64,000 nucleotides of DNA from Neocallimastix lanati (nom. inval.) (GCA_016946835.1 JACVTC010000013.1:1303501-1367500), one strand, 5' to 3'. Shown: positions 1 through 14,310, counted from the first letter of the stretch. Numbers and translations are program-made. The notes: generated from the sequence alone by a model not told the origin.

Positions 1-836
1 TTTCAATGAAACCCATCTCATTTAATTCATCTTCTAATTCCTTTGCAAATAATTCTTTTAAATATGGAATTAAAGTTGTATCATAAGAAAGTAGCATACC
101 TAAAGAAGTACTGACATCTTGCAAATTATTTTCAGTTGATATAGCTTCACTTTTATTAATTGGTTTTAATTTATCATCTCCTATATTACTATTACCAATT
201 TTCGATTTTTGCTTTATTAAACCAAATAATTTTTTTGAACTTTTCGATCGTTTAGATACTGACATCGTAGAATTTGAAGTTACAGCATTTGAAACTGATG
301 GATTATTTACATTCATTGATTGTGAATTCATTTTTGATAAGCTTTTAAGATGATTCAAAGACTTTATTAATGATTTATTAAATTGACTATCATTATCATC
401 ATTATTATTTTCTTCAGTTAAATTTGTTAATATATAGAGTGGGAATTCTTCTCCATCTGGAATTGGGAAATAGCTTTTTACCCATCTAAATTAATTATTA
501 ATATATATATATACATTTTTTTTTTTTTTTTTATGAATAAAGAAAAATTATATGAATTAAATTATTATATACTAAATATATTTATGTATATATATTCATA
601 AAAATAGATTTTGAAATTATGTGATTTACTTATGTTCTTTAATTTCTCTTATTGAAAGACGTTTTTCTGGATCTTTTTCAAGCATTTTTGTAAATAAATC
701 TTTTAAATCATCATCAATACCTTCAGGCATTTTGAATTCAGCTTTTGATATTTTTTCATATAAATCTAATATATCATCATCTTGTGCAAATTCAAATGGA
801 TATTTTCCTGATACCATATTATATCTTATATTAATA

Positions 837-874
<38 letters not shown>

Positions 875-2343
875 TATATATATTTATTTATTAGTTTGTA
901 TTCATTTTTGATGCTGATTAAATTTTTGTAAGTAATTAATTTGAAAAATACAGCGTAACTGCAGCAGCCCATATATCGACTATAATGTACAAATTGAAGA
1001 TTTATAAAAATATATATATTTATTTATTTGAATATATAATAATATTAATAATTATAGCAATAATAATATTAGTTATAATAATAATAACAATAATAATTAT
1101 AATAATAATAACAACAACAATAATAAGAAGAAGATATAATAATAACGGAAATAATAATAAGAAAGTTTTGTTTTTTAATAATAATATTGAGTTTTTTACC
1201 TTTTTCTCCATCAATTGATGATACTCCTTCTGCTACTTCTGGTGATAAAAATTGATGTGTACCGGCAAATGTTGTCAATAACAATTTATCAGGTGAATAT
1301 TTATCAAATTCCTTATATATATATTCATTAAATTTTATTTTTTTTTTTTTTTTATTAATATTTATATATAACAGCCAATATTTAAAATAATAATAATAAT
1401 TTTATTATAACAATAATAATTATCATAAAATAATAATAAATAAATAAATAAATAAATAAACAAATACTTCAGCAATTCCAAAATCTGTAATTTTTAATTC
1501 ACCTTCAGAATTAATTAACAGGTTTCCGGGTTTGATATCTCTATCTATTGATTTTTTTTATTATTATAGACAAATTATTTTTTTAAATAAATCATTTTAA
1601 TTACTATAATTAATTTATTTAATCAATAACTAGTTAACATACGAATGATGTTATGTGAATGAATATATTCTAAACCATCAATTAATTGTTTAAAATATTT
1701 ATGCGCATATGGAATAGCGAGATGTCCATCAACTGATTTTTCTATTAATAATTGTAATGAGAAAGGACAATATTCCATAACTGTATACGTATATATATGA
1801 TAATAAAAAAAACATATGAAGTGATATATTTATATATAGAAGGATATTTTATCTTCATTAAAGATTAATATTTTTTATAAATAAAGAATATTAATATTTT
1901 TATTATAATAATTAATAATAAAAATATAAGGTAGTCATTAATAATATTATAGGATATCATTTGACAATTTCCGCTTTACAATAGACAACATTATCATCAA
2001 CTGTCCAAGGTAACGGTATATTTTCTATATCTGTTGACGTATATATTTTTTTAATATAAAAAATATCAATTATTCATTAAAGACAATATTTGTAAAATTT
2101 AACATAAAGAATAATAATATATTTATATTTATTATTTATTATATTATATTATATTTTAAAAATTTGTTAAGAAAAGGATATCAATGAAATAATGCATTTT
2201 GACCAAATTCATTTTCAACTTTACAATAAACATCATATATTTTAATGATATTGTGATGTTGAAAATTTCTTAATAAATTTAATTCTCTTTTTATTTTAAA
2301 TTATATATTTGTTATAAAAAATAATATAATTTTTTGTGGTGAG

Positions 2344-2382
<39 letters not shown>

Positions 2383-3225
2383 TTCATATTAATATTTCGT
2401 TTAATTATCAATTTTCTTTGTAATAAATAAATAAAGATAATAAAAAATAATATAAAATATTGATTGTACCGTAAAACATTTTCAATTCCATTTGTTATTC
2501 TTCTAAGTCTTTTTTTATTAATAATTTTTATTGCAACTCTTTGAAGTGTTTCTGAACATATTCCTTCTTTGACTTTACCAAATGAACCTATAATTTAATT
2601 CAAATATTTAAATATTAATTTAATTGTTCATTCATATTATTATTTATTGTTTGTTATGTTATTTCCAAATTGATAAAAACCAATTTTAACTATTTAAAAC
2701 ATAATGCATATATTATTAAATTTGATATAAAATATATATATATATATATATATAATAAAATAAAATAGTTATTAATTAATAACCTTTTCCAATACTATCT
2801 CCAAGAATGTATGGTCCTATCATTTTAACAACAATTGATTCATCGTTCCATAATATTTCTGTACTATCTATCTTATGAATAAAGTTGGAAGATGAATGCT
2901 TTTGACATAATAATAAATAGCTTATGTACTCTGAAGTTGCCCTTTTTGAACTTTCTAAAGTATGAACAACATCTTTTTCTTCACCAGCTGCATCATCATT
3001 ATCATCATTATTATTATTTGATTTAGTTATACTTTTTGCACTTATTATACTTCGTACGCTCCTTATACTTCTTACACTTCTCACACTTCTCACACTCCTT
3101 GTTTCTTCATTTATATCATTTTGATTTATGGCATCTAATAATTTATTACTTGACCCATTAACCTTATTTTCAAGACTACTCTTAACTGTTTCTAATTCTT
3201 TTGGTATAATTGGTTGAGTGACCAT
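1..3225 (-). CDS. LKB1/STK11-like serine/threonine protein kinase (3' end outside window)
   Basis: Multi-exon kinase starting at 3225. The first exon (2776-3225) has a Ser/Arg-repeat stretch and ends in [12 protein letters not shown]. The Gly-rich loop GKGSFGKV is completed across the intron and is followed by [14 protein letters not shown] (about 2460-2590). Later exons give VMEYC (about 1770), [15 protein letters not shown] (about 1690), [13 protein letters not shown] (about 1475), a T-loop with GTHQFLSPE (about 1250), [11 protein letters not shown] (about 960) and kinase subdomains X-XI (626-817). The His of HRD is split by an intron with donor GTATGTT, which supports the splice model. All catalytic motifs are present, so it should be active. 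[27 protein letters not shown] and the tail motif IPYL (about 80) match LKB1, the upstream activator of AMPK, better than yeast Sak1/Elm1. The tail continues past the left edge. Family call is by motif memory, not by search. Confidence 0.8.
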
Positions 3226-3829
3226 AGTTATTTTTTTTATTTAATTTTATTTTATGTTATAGAATTATAGTTATAGTTTTTTATTATTATTTTATAGGAC
3301 AAAAGAAGTACTATAAAAGTTCATAATTATTTATAATTATGAATATAATAATATAATTACATATATATATTATTAATATATATTTATTACAAAATATTTT
3401 ATAATTTTTCTTTATAAAAATATTTTCTAGTTTTTATTTTTATAAATAATATTTTTAATTCAAAATTAAATTTTGAAAACAATATTATCCATATTTTTTA
3501 AAATCTTATTTCCAATTGTAAATTTTCATATAAAGGTAAAAATAATCCAAAAAAAAATAAAAAGTCATCTCTCTCAAAATTTCAATACATGGGATACAAA
3601 TATATTAATAAAAATTTGAATAATAAAATGGGACACAAATATAATATACATTATAATTTTATTATATATATATTTTATTATTATAATTATAATTATTATT
3701 ATTATTAGTATTTTTTTTTTTTTTTTAAATAAAGATAGCCATCAAAAGTTTGATTTTTAAAATATTTAACTTTAAATTTTTATATAGATAATAAAGTTTT
3801 TATTTTTTTATTTTTTATTTTATTTATAT

Positions 3830-3866
<37 letters not shown>

Positions 3867-3891
3867 TTTATTTATTTTTATTTATTTATTT

Positions 3892-3922
<31 letters not shown>

Positions 3923-4301
3923 TTTTTTTATTTATTTTTATTTATTTATTTTTATTTATTTTTATTTATTTTTATTTATTTATTTTTTAAAATTTATGGA
4001 TTAGATAATACAAATTTTAATAATTCGAAATAAAAGTTATTAAAAATAAATATAATAATACATATATAGATAAATAATTATAATTATAATAAAAGATAAA
4101 AAAAAATTTTTTTTTTAAAAATGTAACTCTAAAAATATAATTACTATAAAAGTTAAATAATAACTATAAAAAATATAAAAAATAAAAAATGATATAGTAT
4201 TAATTGTAAATTTTTAAATTAATAATAAATTTATAAATTTTATATCCTTATTATTAAATTAATACATAATTGATGAATTTAATATATATATATATATAAA
4301 A
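3226..4301. other. divergent intergenic spacer with (TTTA)n tract
   Basis: Spacer between the divergently transcribed kinase and coiled-coil genes, so it should hold both promoters. About 3826-3988 is an imperfect TTTA/TTTTA repeat. I see no coding signal and no distinct promoter motif against the AT background. Confidence 0.6.
3826..3988. repeat. (TTTA)n-type array in the divergent promoter spacer
   Basis: Imperfect tetranucleotide repeat with TTTTTA interruptions. Confidence 0.85.
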
Positions 4302-7224
4302 ATGGATCCAGAAGATAATTATACGTATGAACTAGATGAAGCTGACGTAATAAACGATGATTTATCAAAATCTTTTCATTCTTCAAATTCCTCAATATCA
4401 TTAACTGAATTAGCAAATGAATTGACAATAAGTAATACATGTGTTACGGATATTAATAGAATATCCAGACCCACTCAAACAACTGATAATGAATTTGCTG
4501 ATATAAAGAATGTAGAAACTATATTTAAGAATTTAAATAAAGTAAATCAATAGATATTATTCATTAAATATATTTAATGAAATTGTATATATATCAGTAA
4601 TTTCATATTAACTTTTTTTTTTACTATTATATTATATTATATTATATTATATTATATTATATATTATATTATATTATAATTATTATTGTTATTGTTTTTA
4701 TTTATTATTATTTTATTTTTATACTTAATATAATAGAATCTTAAAACAGTATATAATGAAATAAGACTTGGTTATAATAAAAAAGTTAATGATTCAGTAC
4801 AAGAACTTCATAATACTATTATACAACAATTTCTTCAAATTGAAAAATCGTATAAACAAAATTTAAGTACAATAAGACAAGCATATCATACAGAATTAGA
4901 AAATTTTAAAGCTCAATTTAAAAACGACCGAAATGTAATTAATATCTTATTTTATAATTAATATTAATTAAATTAATTAAATATAATATATATATATATA
5001 TCTAATATATATATTATATGAATATGAATATGAATATGGTATTATTGCACTAAATTTAATAAAAGGAAGAATTTAAAATTAAACGAGATAAACAATTTGT
5101 AAAAATTGAAAATGAAAAAAATTACTTTGCCAAAGAAATTGATAGATTAAGGAAAATTATTAATAAACAAAATAATAATATTTTTAGATTAAAATATATT
5201 TTAGTACAAAAAAACCCCGGGAAAGTCAAAAGACTTTTTTCTGAAAAAAATGTAGAATTAAATGTAATATATAAAATAAAATATATATTATAATTATCAT
5301 TTATTTTAATAATATTATATAATTTTTATTTTTACTATAATCTATTTATTTAATTTTATTTTATTTTATTTTATTTTATTTTATTTTATTTTTTTATTTT
5401 TTTTTTTTTTTTATTACTATTACTACTTCTTTTATTATTATTCAATTATTATTTCAATTATTATTATTTCAAATACTATTATTATTTCAAATATTATTAT
5501 TTCAATATCATTATTTTAATTATTATTATTATTACTATTATTTCAAATATTATTATTTCAATATCATTATTTTAATTATTATTATTATTATTATTATTTC
5601 AAATATTATTATTTCAATATTATTTTTAATATTATTACTATTATGATTATTATTATAACTATTATGATTATTCTCTTATCTTCATCATCATTGTTATTAC
5701 TTATTTCAGGACATTTTAGATCCTAAAGATATTCAACTCGAATCAGCAATGCAACATCTCCAGGTTGAAAATTTAAGAAAAGATAATGAAATTATAAATT
5801 TAAAAAAGAAGATGGCAAAACTAAAAAAAGAAATAAATAAAATGGTCGAGAGTGAAACCGAATATATTGCAATAGAAAAGCATAAAAGAATTATTAAGGA
5901 ATTAAAAGAAGATTATGAAATGAGTAGAAGCTCTTTGGAAAAGGAAAAAAATAAAGAAATTGATAGATTATTTGTAGAATCTAGAAAATTGAAATCAATT
6001 TATGAAGCTCAACTATTATCATTAAGAAAAATGCAAAATAAAACTAATGTAAATCAAGTATTGGAAAGACAAAATAAAATTCTAGAACTATCAAGAATTT
6101 TTTTTCCTAGATTTAGGTGTCAGCAATCTACATTATCTTCAGGTCAAATTGATATGAAAGAAGAAAATATTAATAACATAGATATGCCAAATGACAATAG
6201 TAAAACTAATTTACTGGATGACTGTAAAGTAGAAAATCTAGAAAATATATCTTCATCTAAAAAAACTAGTAAAATCAATTTATTAAATGACGTCATATTA
6301 GAAAATATTTCTAATACAAGTATATCTAAAAAAAACATTACAGCAAATGATGAAACAAGTTCAGACTTAACTAAAAAAAATTCCTTAATAAATACTAATA
6401 AATTAAATTATAAATCATGTATTGATATATATAAAAGGAATTCCCTAATAAATGACATAATAAATGACAGTAAAAGTACAATAAATGATAGTAAAAGTAC
6501 AATAAATGATGATGTAATTTGTACGGATTTATCTAAAAAGAATTCCTTAATAAATACAAATAAATTAAATTATAAATCTAATATAGATATATATAAAAGG
6601 AATTCTATAATAAATAATAGTAAAAGTAAAGTAAATGATAATATAACTAGTACGGATTTACCTAAAAAGAATTCTTTAATAAATACAAATAAATTAAATT
6701 ATAAGTCTAATATAGATATATATAAAAAAAATCCAAAAATAAATGAAAACAAATCAGATTGTAAATCTACTATAGATATATCTAAAATAAATAATATAAT
6801 AATAAATGAAAATAAATCGGATTCAAAATCAAGTATAGATATATCTAAAAAGAATAATCTAATAAATAGTACTGATTTATCAAGAAAAAATAGCATGAAA
6901 AATAATACCAAATTAAAATATAAATCTAGTATAGATGTATATAATAAGAATACTGTAACAAATGATAATAGGTTTAAATATAAATCTAGTATAGATATTT
7001 ATAAAAGAAATAGTATAATAAAAGATAAAAAAGAAGATATTAAATCTAGTATAGAATTATCAAAAAATAATGATTTAAAAAGCAAAAAAAATAATTCATC
7101 TAAAAATTCAAGTCAATCAAAAATGAAAAAAAATAATTCCATTTTATTCAGTAAAAATGAAGGAAGACGTATTAGACCGTTTTCAAGTTACTTCCCAAGT
7201 GAATATGTCAGGAAAAAAGAATAA
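4302..7224 (+). CDS. coiled-coil protein with degenerate C-terminal repeats, function unknown
   Basis: Four exons, 4302-4541, 4737-4934, 5066-5263 and 5710-7224, all phase 0 with GT/AG ends, join to 716 residues. The N-terminus is acidic and Ser-rich. Exons 2-4 encode long charged heptad-like helices (for example KTVYNEIRLGYNKKVND and ENLRKDNEIINLKKKM), giving a predicted coiled coil over roughly residues 80-310. From about residue 370 (6360-7080) a Lys/Asn/Ser-rich unit built on KKNSLINTNKLNYKS and SSIDIYKRN recurs about eight times with decay. There is no signal peptide or membrane segment. I do not recognise the family. A basal-body or flagellar role would suit a zoospore-forming fungus, but that is a guess. 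The last intron (5264-5709) is filled with ATT/TTCAA-type repeats. Confidence 0.75.
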
Positions 7225-7354
7225 ATAATTTAATAAAATTATATAATAATTGTACAACTTTTATATATCAAATCAATTAAAAAAAAAATAAAATAAAATA
7301 AACTAATAAAAATATTTATTATAAATCAAAATTATTTATGCATCTAATATAATT

Positions 7355-7397
<43 letters not shown>

Positions 7398-7892
7398 AGT
7401 AAAGAAAAATTCCTTTTTATATATATATTTAAATAAAGTTTTTAAAATTTAAGTTTTTTAAAATAATTTTTAAAGTAGAATTTTAATTGTAATAATATAT
7501 TATATTATATTATATTGTTAAATGTTTTCTATATTATTTTTGGTTTTTAATTATCTTTGAAGGATATAAAAAAATTAAGATAAAATTTTTTAATTAATTC
7601 AAAGTATGAAAATTAAAATATTAATTAAATTTAGAATTCTTAAATTAAAATTTTTATATTTTATTAATTAAATTTTATTAACAAATGACTCTACATTTTT
7701 ATATATTCACTCTTACTTCTTAATAATATATAAGAAAACAATATTGTATATTATAAAAATAATTTTAGTTATTCTATTCTTTTTTTTTATTGTTATCATA
7801 AAGTATTACAAACTATTTCTTTAACTATCATTATTATTTATTATTTATGTGTGAATAAAACTTGTAGTAAAGTAAAATTTAGAATAAAAAAA
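7225..7892. other. intergenic spacer, low complexity
   Basis: AT-only sequence with a T-run near 7363-7392. No coding signal seen. It lies between two same-strand genes. Confidence 0.5.
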
Positions 7893-8962
7893 ATGGCATT
7901 TCTTTCGAAGGTACTTTATATTACTTTAAATATTACTTTAAATTTATTATATAACATGTTTATAACATATAAAATTTGTTAAAATAATGAAATATTGAAA
8001 ATGTTATTTAATTAAACAGTTACTTTTTGATGGAGTGAGTGAAGTTAGTCAAGAATTACTTTCTCAAAAAATTACAGTTACAAAAACTCACGGCTCTTTA
8101 ATAAAAATGCTAGTTTATGGTAAACTTGGAATAAATAATTGAAAGATTTTTATTTCAAAGTAACAAATTATAATAAATTACTAAATTATTAAAAAAATTT
8201 ATAATAATGATAGCATTGCTCATTAAAACACCATTGACACAAACATATGAATATATATATAGACAATTGCTATTTATATATCCGAAAATGCCCATTATAT
8301 TAAAAATGTTTATTGCAAATCTATTTTCTTCACCTCTTGGAAGCTTTGGTATTACTATTATGTTTATTATATAACAATATATATATATATATATATATTA
8401 TTTTTATTTTTATTTTTATTTTATTTTTTGATGTTTTAATTTTTAATAAATGTACAATTAACAAAAAAAATTGAAATTAAAAAAAAAAAATATGTAAATA
8501 CATTATTATATTTGTCATGTCAATTATAAGCTTATTATTATGCTTTAGATTTATCTCTAAAACAAAAACCATATTTTGAAAAATATAAAAAGCTCTTTAT
8601 ATATACCTCATTTATAATACCCCCTTTATGTAAATATTTTCATAGCTCTTAATTTTCCTTAATATTTTATATAAATAAATAATAAAAAAGGTATATATAT
8701 ATATAAATTAATTAATAATTATTTTATTATACTTTAAATGAATATTGATAGTAAGATTTATAACGGAAAACACTGTACCGTATAAATATAGAAAAAAATT
8801 TGTATATGCTTTATTTCTAGCATATAATTTTTATATTAATTTACATTTTAAAAGAATTGAAGGTAATAAAATCCTTAAAATAATAAATAATAATCAACAT
8901 TAAAAATATTCATTAAAGGATTATTCAAAGTCCTTGAAAATTTTTATGGAAAAATGATATAA
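7893..8962 (+). CDS. Mpv17/PMP22-like small membrane protein
   Basis: Six short exons: 7893-7910, 8020-8119, 8214-8348, 8549-8629, 8752-8862 and 8919-8962. They sum to 489 nt (162 residues), close to the roughly 176 residues of Mpv17, and every junction is GT/AG with matching phase. Resemblances to the family in order: LFDGVSEVSQELLSQ (the G...SQ segment), KTPLTQTYEYIYRQL (the GP..H.WY segment), PIILKMFIANLFSSPLG (the K....DQ...P segment) and TVPYKYRKKFVYALF (the C-terminal VP..R helix). Family members are four-helix proteins of peroxisomal or mitochondrial inner membranes and may act as channels. The copy is divergent and lacks the usual Trp-rich W..P.Q..NF motif, so the assignment rests on order and length more than on identity. 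No single exon is long enough to stand out as an ORF. Confidence 0.55.
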
Positions 8963-10159
<1,197 letters not shown>

Positions 10160-12652
10160 ATGAAATGTTGTAAAAAATTATCTATCAAGGACGTGGATGT
10201 TCAAAATAAAAGAGTTTTAATTAGGTAATAAATACATTTTAATTTATTAATGTGATATATATGTAATATATGTATATATTTAAATAACATTTAATTCGAA
10301 CTTTTAAATAATAGAGTTGATTATAATATTCCAATGGATATTCAAGGATGTATATTAGATAATTCATTAATTATTGCTTCATTACCAACTATTCAGTATT
10401 GTTTAAAAAATAAAGCAAAGTCAATAGTATTAATAAGTCATCTTGATGAACCAGGAGGAAAACCTCAACAAAATCTTTCATTAGGTCCTATTGCAAATGA
10501 ATTAAATCGTTTATTAGGAAAAACCATTCAATTTTTACCAAATTGTGTTGGTTACGATGTTGAAAGAATCTGTAATATGGCAAAAGATGGTGATATAATA
10601 TTACTAGAAAATTTAAAATTTCATCCTGAAGAAGATCTCATAATAAGAAGAAGAATGAATCCAAAAGTGGTAATTAATTATTCACTTATTTTATTATATT
10701 CAATCTGTTCTTTATATTTATATTTCTACTATTTATTTTATTTTATTTTATTCAATTTGTACTTTATATTTATATTTCTAATATTTATTTTATTTTATTC
10801 AATTTGTACTTTATATTTATATTTCTACTATTTATTTTATTTTATTTTATTTTATATATGTAATTATTTATTAAACTTTTTTATCTAATTACTTCATTAA
10901 TTTTGCTCATTTTTCATTTTTTTTTTACTTTAAAGCATTATAATGAAAATTTCAAAAAATATATAAATTCATTATCTAATTTAGGTGATATATATGTCAA
11001 TGATGCTTATAGTTTATCACATCTTGAATATACGTATGTATAAATAAATATTTAATAATTAATATCTTCTATAGATATTAAAATAAGAAAAAAAATTATA
11101 TATATATATATATATATTTTAATTATCAATAGTTCTATGCTTAAATTAAAAATACCTATAAAAGTATCGGGTTTGTTATTGAAACGTGAATTAGATGTTA
11201 TATCTTTAACTCTTGATAATCCTAAATTGCCATTTGTTGCAATTATTGGAGGGTAATTAAGGAATATCAATATAATTATAACCTTAATATCTTATATTAA
11301 ATACAGTATGCTGAATTTTTATTAACTATTTTTTTTTTTAGATTGGATTTAAAAGAAAACTGTGATTTAATATATAATTTATTGGAAAAAGTTAATATGC
11401 TTATTATCGTTGGTAATTTAGCTTTTGTTTTTAAACATGTTTTAAATAACATTAAGGTAAAATAATAATAAATATTTTTAATTATATATGTAATATTAGC
11501 ATTTTATATAATAATTTTAATTGATATATCAATATATGAAAATAGATTGGTATGTCAGAATATGATGAAGTTTTAGTAAATTTTGTTAATGGTGTGATTG
11601 AAAAAGCTAGAAAATATAAAGTTGAATTGTTCTTCCCGATTGATTATATTATTGCAAATAAAATAAGTAAAGATTGTAAAGTCGGAATTACCAATGATAA
11701 TCATGGAATACCAGGTATTTTAAATTTAAATATTATATAGATTTATTTCAAATTATTATATTTAATAATTAATATTAATTATAAATATTTAATAAATATA
11801 TACTTTTATATATATATATATTATTTTAAGATGGATGGATTGGTGTAGATATAGGCCCTAAGAGTAATGTAATATTTAATAAAATAATACTTTCAGCAAA
11901 AACTATATTTTGGATGGGGTATATATAAAAATATATAAATTAAATAAATGAATAAATAAATAAATAAATGAATAAATAAATAAATAAATTAAAAATAACA
12001 AAAAATTAAAAATTTTAAAAAAAATAATTGAAAATAAATATACATAATATATCAATAGAGTTGCGGGTTATCATGAAATTGATAAATTTTCAAAAGGAAC
12101 AAGACATTTAATTGAATCTATTTCCGAATCTACACTTCAAGGTGCAATATCTGTTGCTGCAGGCAAAGATACTGTAAAAGCAATTGCAAAATATAAAGCT
12201 CAAAATAAAATATGGTAATTAATAAAACAATTATATATATATATATATATTAATAGTATTTAAAACTATAAACAAAAAAACTATAAAAAAAAAAGATAGC
12301 AATAATAATAATTATACTTTTTATTAACTTTTTCTTAATATATATATATATATATAGTCACATATCTACTGGAAATTCAAAAACATTTGAAGTTAGTATT
12401 TTTAGTTTTATGATTTGAAATTCACAATAATGAAATATTATTATTATTATTAATTATTATTATTATTATTACTATTATTATTATTATTATTAATTATTAT
12501 TATTATTATTACTATTATTATTATTATTATTAATTATTATTATTATTATTTTATTGTTACTAATATTAATATTTTTATAAATATAATTATTCTAATAGTT
12601 TATGGACTGTAACATGCTTCCAGGAGTTACGACCCTCTCTAATAAAATATAA
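10160..12652 (+). CDS. phosphoglycerate-kinase-like protein, predicted catalytically dead
   Basis: Ten exons: 10160-10224, 10315-10669, 10936-11033, 11133-11252, 11342-11456, 11546-11714, 11831-11918, 12059-12214, 12358-12391 and 12599-12652. They join to 1254 nt, 417 residues, the normal PGK length, with GT/AG at every intron. The fold signature runs end to end: LSIKDVDVQNKRVLIRVDYN at the start, SHLDEPGG, ILLENLKFH, YVNDAYSLSH, IIGG, YIIANKISKD, IFWMGVAGYHE, KGTRHLIE and LPGVTTLS at the end. Real PGK transfers phosphate between 1,3-bisphosphoglycerate and ADP. Here the residues for that are replaced: the Arg of NQRI is Leu (NSLI), HLGRP is HLDEP, HRAHSS is HLEYTS, TRPF is KLPF, GGAKV..K is GGLDL..N, WNGP is WMGV, GGGDT is AAGKD and STGGG is STGNS. 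The reading frame is intact, so it looks like a maintained pseudoenzyme rather than a dying gene. Presumably a canonical PGK lies elsewhere in the genome. Confidence 0.85.
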
Positions 12653-12819
12653 GAATCTTAAAAAAAAATAAAAATAATAAAATAAAATAAGAATAAAAAA
12701 AAATAAAGCAATAATTTTATTAATTAAATGATTATCTTAAAAAAAATATTAAATATATATTTAAAATTAACAATGTATATTGTGATTAATTAATACTATT
12801 CATATCTTATTATATAAAA

Positions 12820-12857
<38 letters not shown>

Positions 12858-12945
12858 TACAAAGATAATTACGTATATATGCAAAAATAAATATTTTTAA
12901 ATTTAATGTATATTTGGTATACTTAATGATTATGTTCATAATGAT

Positions 12946-12985
<40 letters not shown>

Positions 12986-13608
12986 TTATATTCCTTTTTT
13001 CATAAAGGTAGTAAAAAAGTAATAATAATATATCTAAACTATAATAATTTTAATAATAAAATAAACTATTAAGAATATACATATACGTATTTTCAAAGTT
13101 CTATACTTTTCCAAAAATAACAAAACTCATTTTCATAATCTAATCCTATTATTTAAAATAAAATATTTACTAGATAATATTAACGATTTCAATTCTATTT
13201 TTAAAAATATTTATAATATCAAATCATATAATATAAATAAAAATCTATATTAAAATTACTGTATTATTAAAATTTTAAATAAATATTCTTATTCTTATGT
13301 ATTATTGAATTATTTACATAATTATTTGTATTGTTAACAAAATAGGTTTTATAAATTAATTTTCATATATTAATGTTATTATTATTATTACTATTATTAT
13401 TATTATTAATATTATTATTATTATTATTATAGTTATTATTATTATTATTATTATAGTTATTTATTTATTTATATATTTATTTTTTTATTAGCTAATTAAT
13501 ATTATATAAATTTATATTTTAATAAGTTGAATATACTGATATCAAATATAATTCAATGAAATTAATTCTTGGATTAACGATACTAATACAAATGATATTA
13601 ATAATTCT
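12653..13608. other. intergenic spacer with two A-runs and ATT repeats
   Basis: A-runs at about 12821-12854 and 12947-12983, ATT repeat at about 13375-13452. No coding signal seen except a short Leu/Ile-rich frame beginning at 13557 that meets a stop at once. Confidence 0.5.
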
Positions 13609-14310
13609 TTGGGAATCATAATATATTATAGACATATGAAATGTATTCGAAGATCGAATCCAACATATATACATATTATTATTATAATTATTATTATTAC
13701 TATTATTACTATTATTACTATTATTATTATACTTTCAGCATCATTTTACATAAATGCTGATGCAAATTATAATGATTTAGATAATTATAATAAATATTTA
13801 TTTTTCATGAAACATGATATAAATTTTTGTTCAACGAATGAATTTCTATGTGGAAATTATATAAAAAATAATTCAAATAAATTTTATAGAATTTTTAAAT
13901 ATTCCTAATAACTTAATAGAAAAAGGAATTAAACAAAGTAATAGTGCAGACAGTTTCATTGAAACAGGGAGTTTATATTCAATAAGTAAAAAGAAAATTT
14001 CACAATCTAATAATCAAATGTGTTATTAGTAATAAGGATAAATATAAGACCTCAAATGACACTAAGGCAAAAAGAATTAAAATTAATAAATTTAATACCA
14101 CAAATAAATTATTGAGAAATTATAGTAATATCTCTAATTACATTGATAATTCATTTAATAATGTATCAAATAATAATTGTTAATTCAAAATTAAGTATAG
14201 GTAGTATAAGAAATAATTCAAGTATAATAATTTATAATAGAGAGAGCGAAGAAAAAAATTACCAAAAATATAATATAAGAAAAATATATTATCCATTATT
14301 AAATTAAATC
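13609..14310 (+). pseudogene. frameshifted relic of a secreted or membrane protein
   Basis: Three consecutive coding-like stretches lie in successive frames. 13609-13908 carries a hydrophobic Ile-rich core followed by SASFYINADANYND and a two-Cys stretch (NFCSTNEFLCGNY). 13904-14029 reads NNLIEKGIKQSNSADSF and onward. 14020-14182 reads ISNKDKYKTSNDTKAK and onward, and a last Asn/Ser-rich piece (LSIGSIRNNSSIIIY) runs from about 14187 to 14307. No splice sites rejoin them, so I read this as one gene broken by several indels. The hydrophobic core is encoded by an ATT/ACT microsatellite and resembles a signal peptide ending in an A-D-A type site. Family unknown. Confidence 0.5.
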
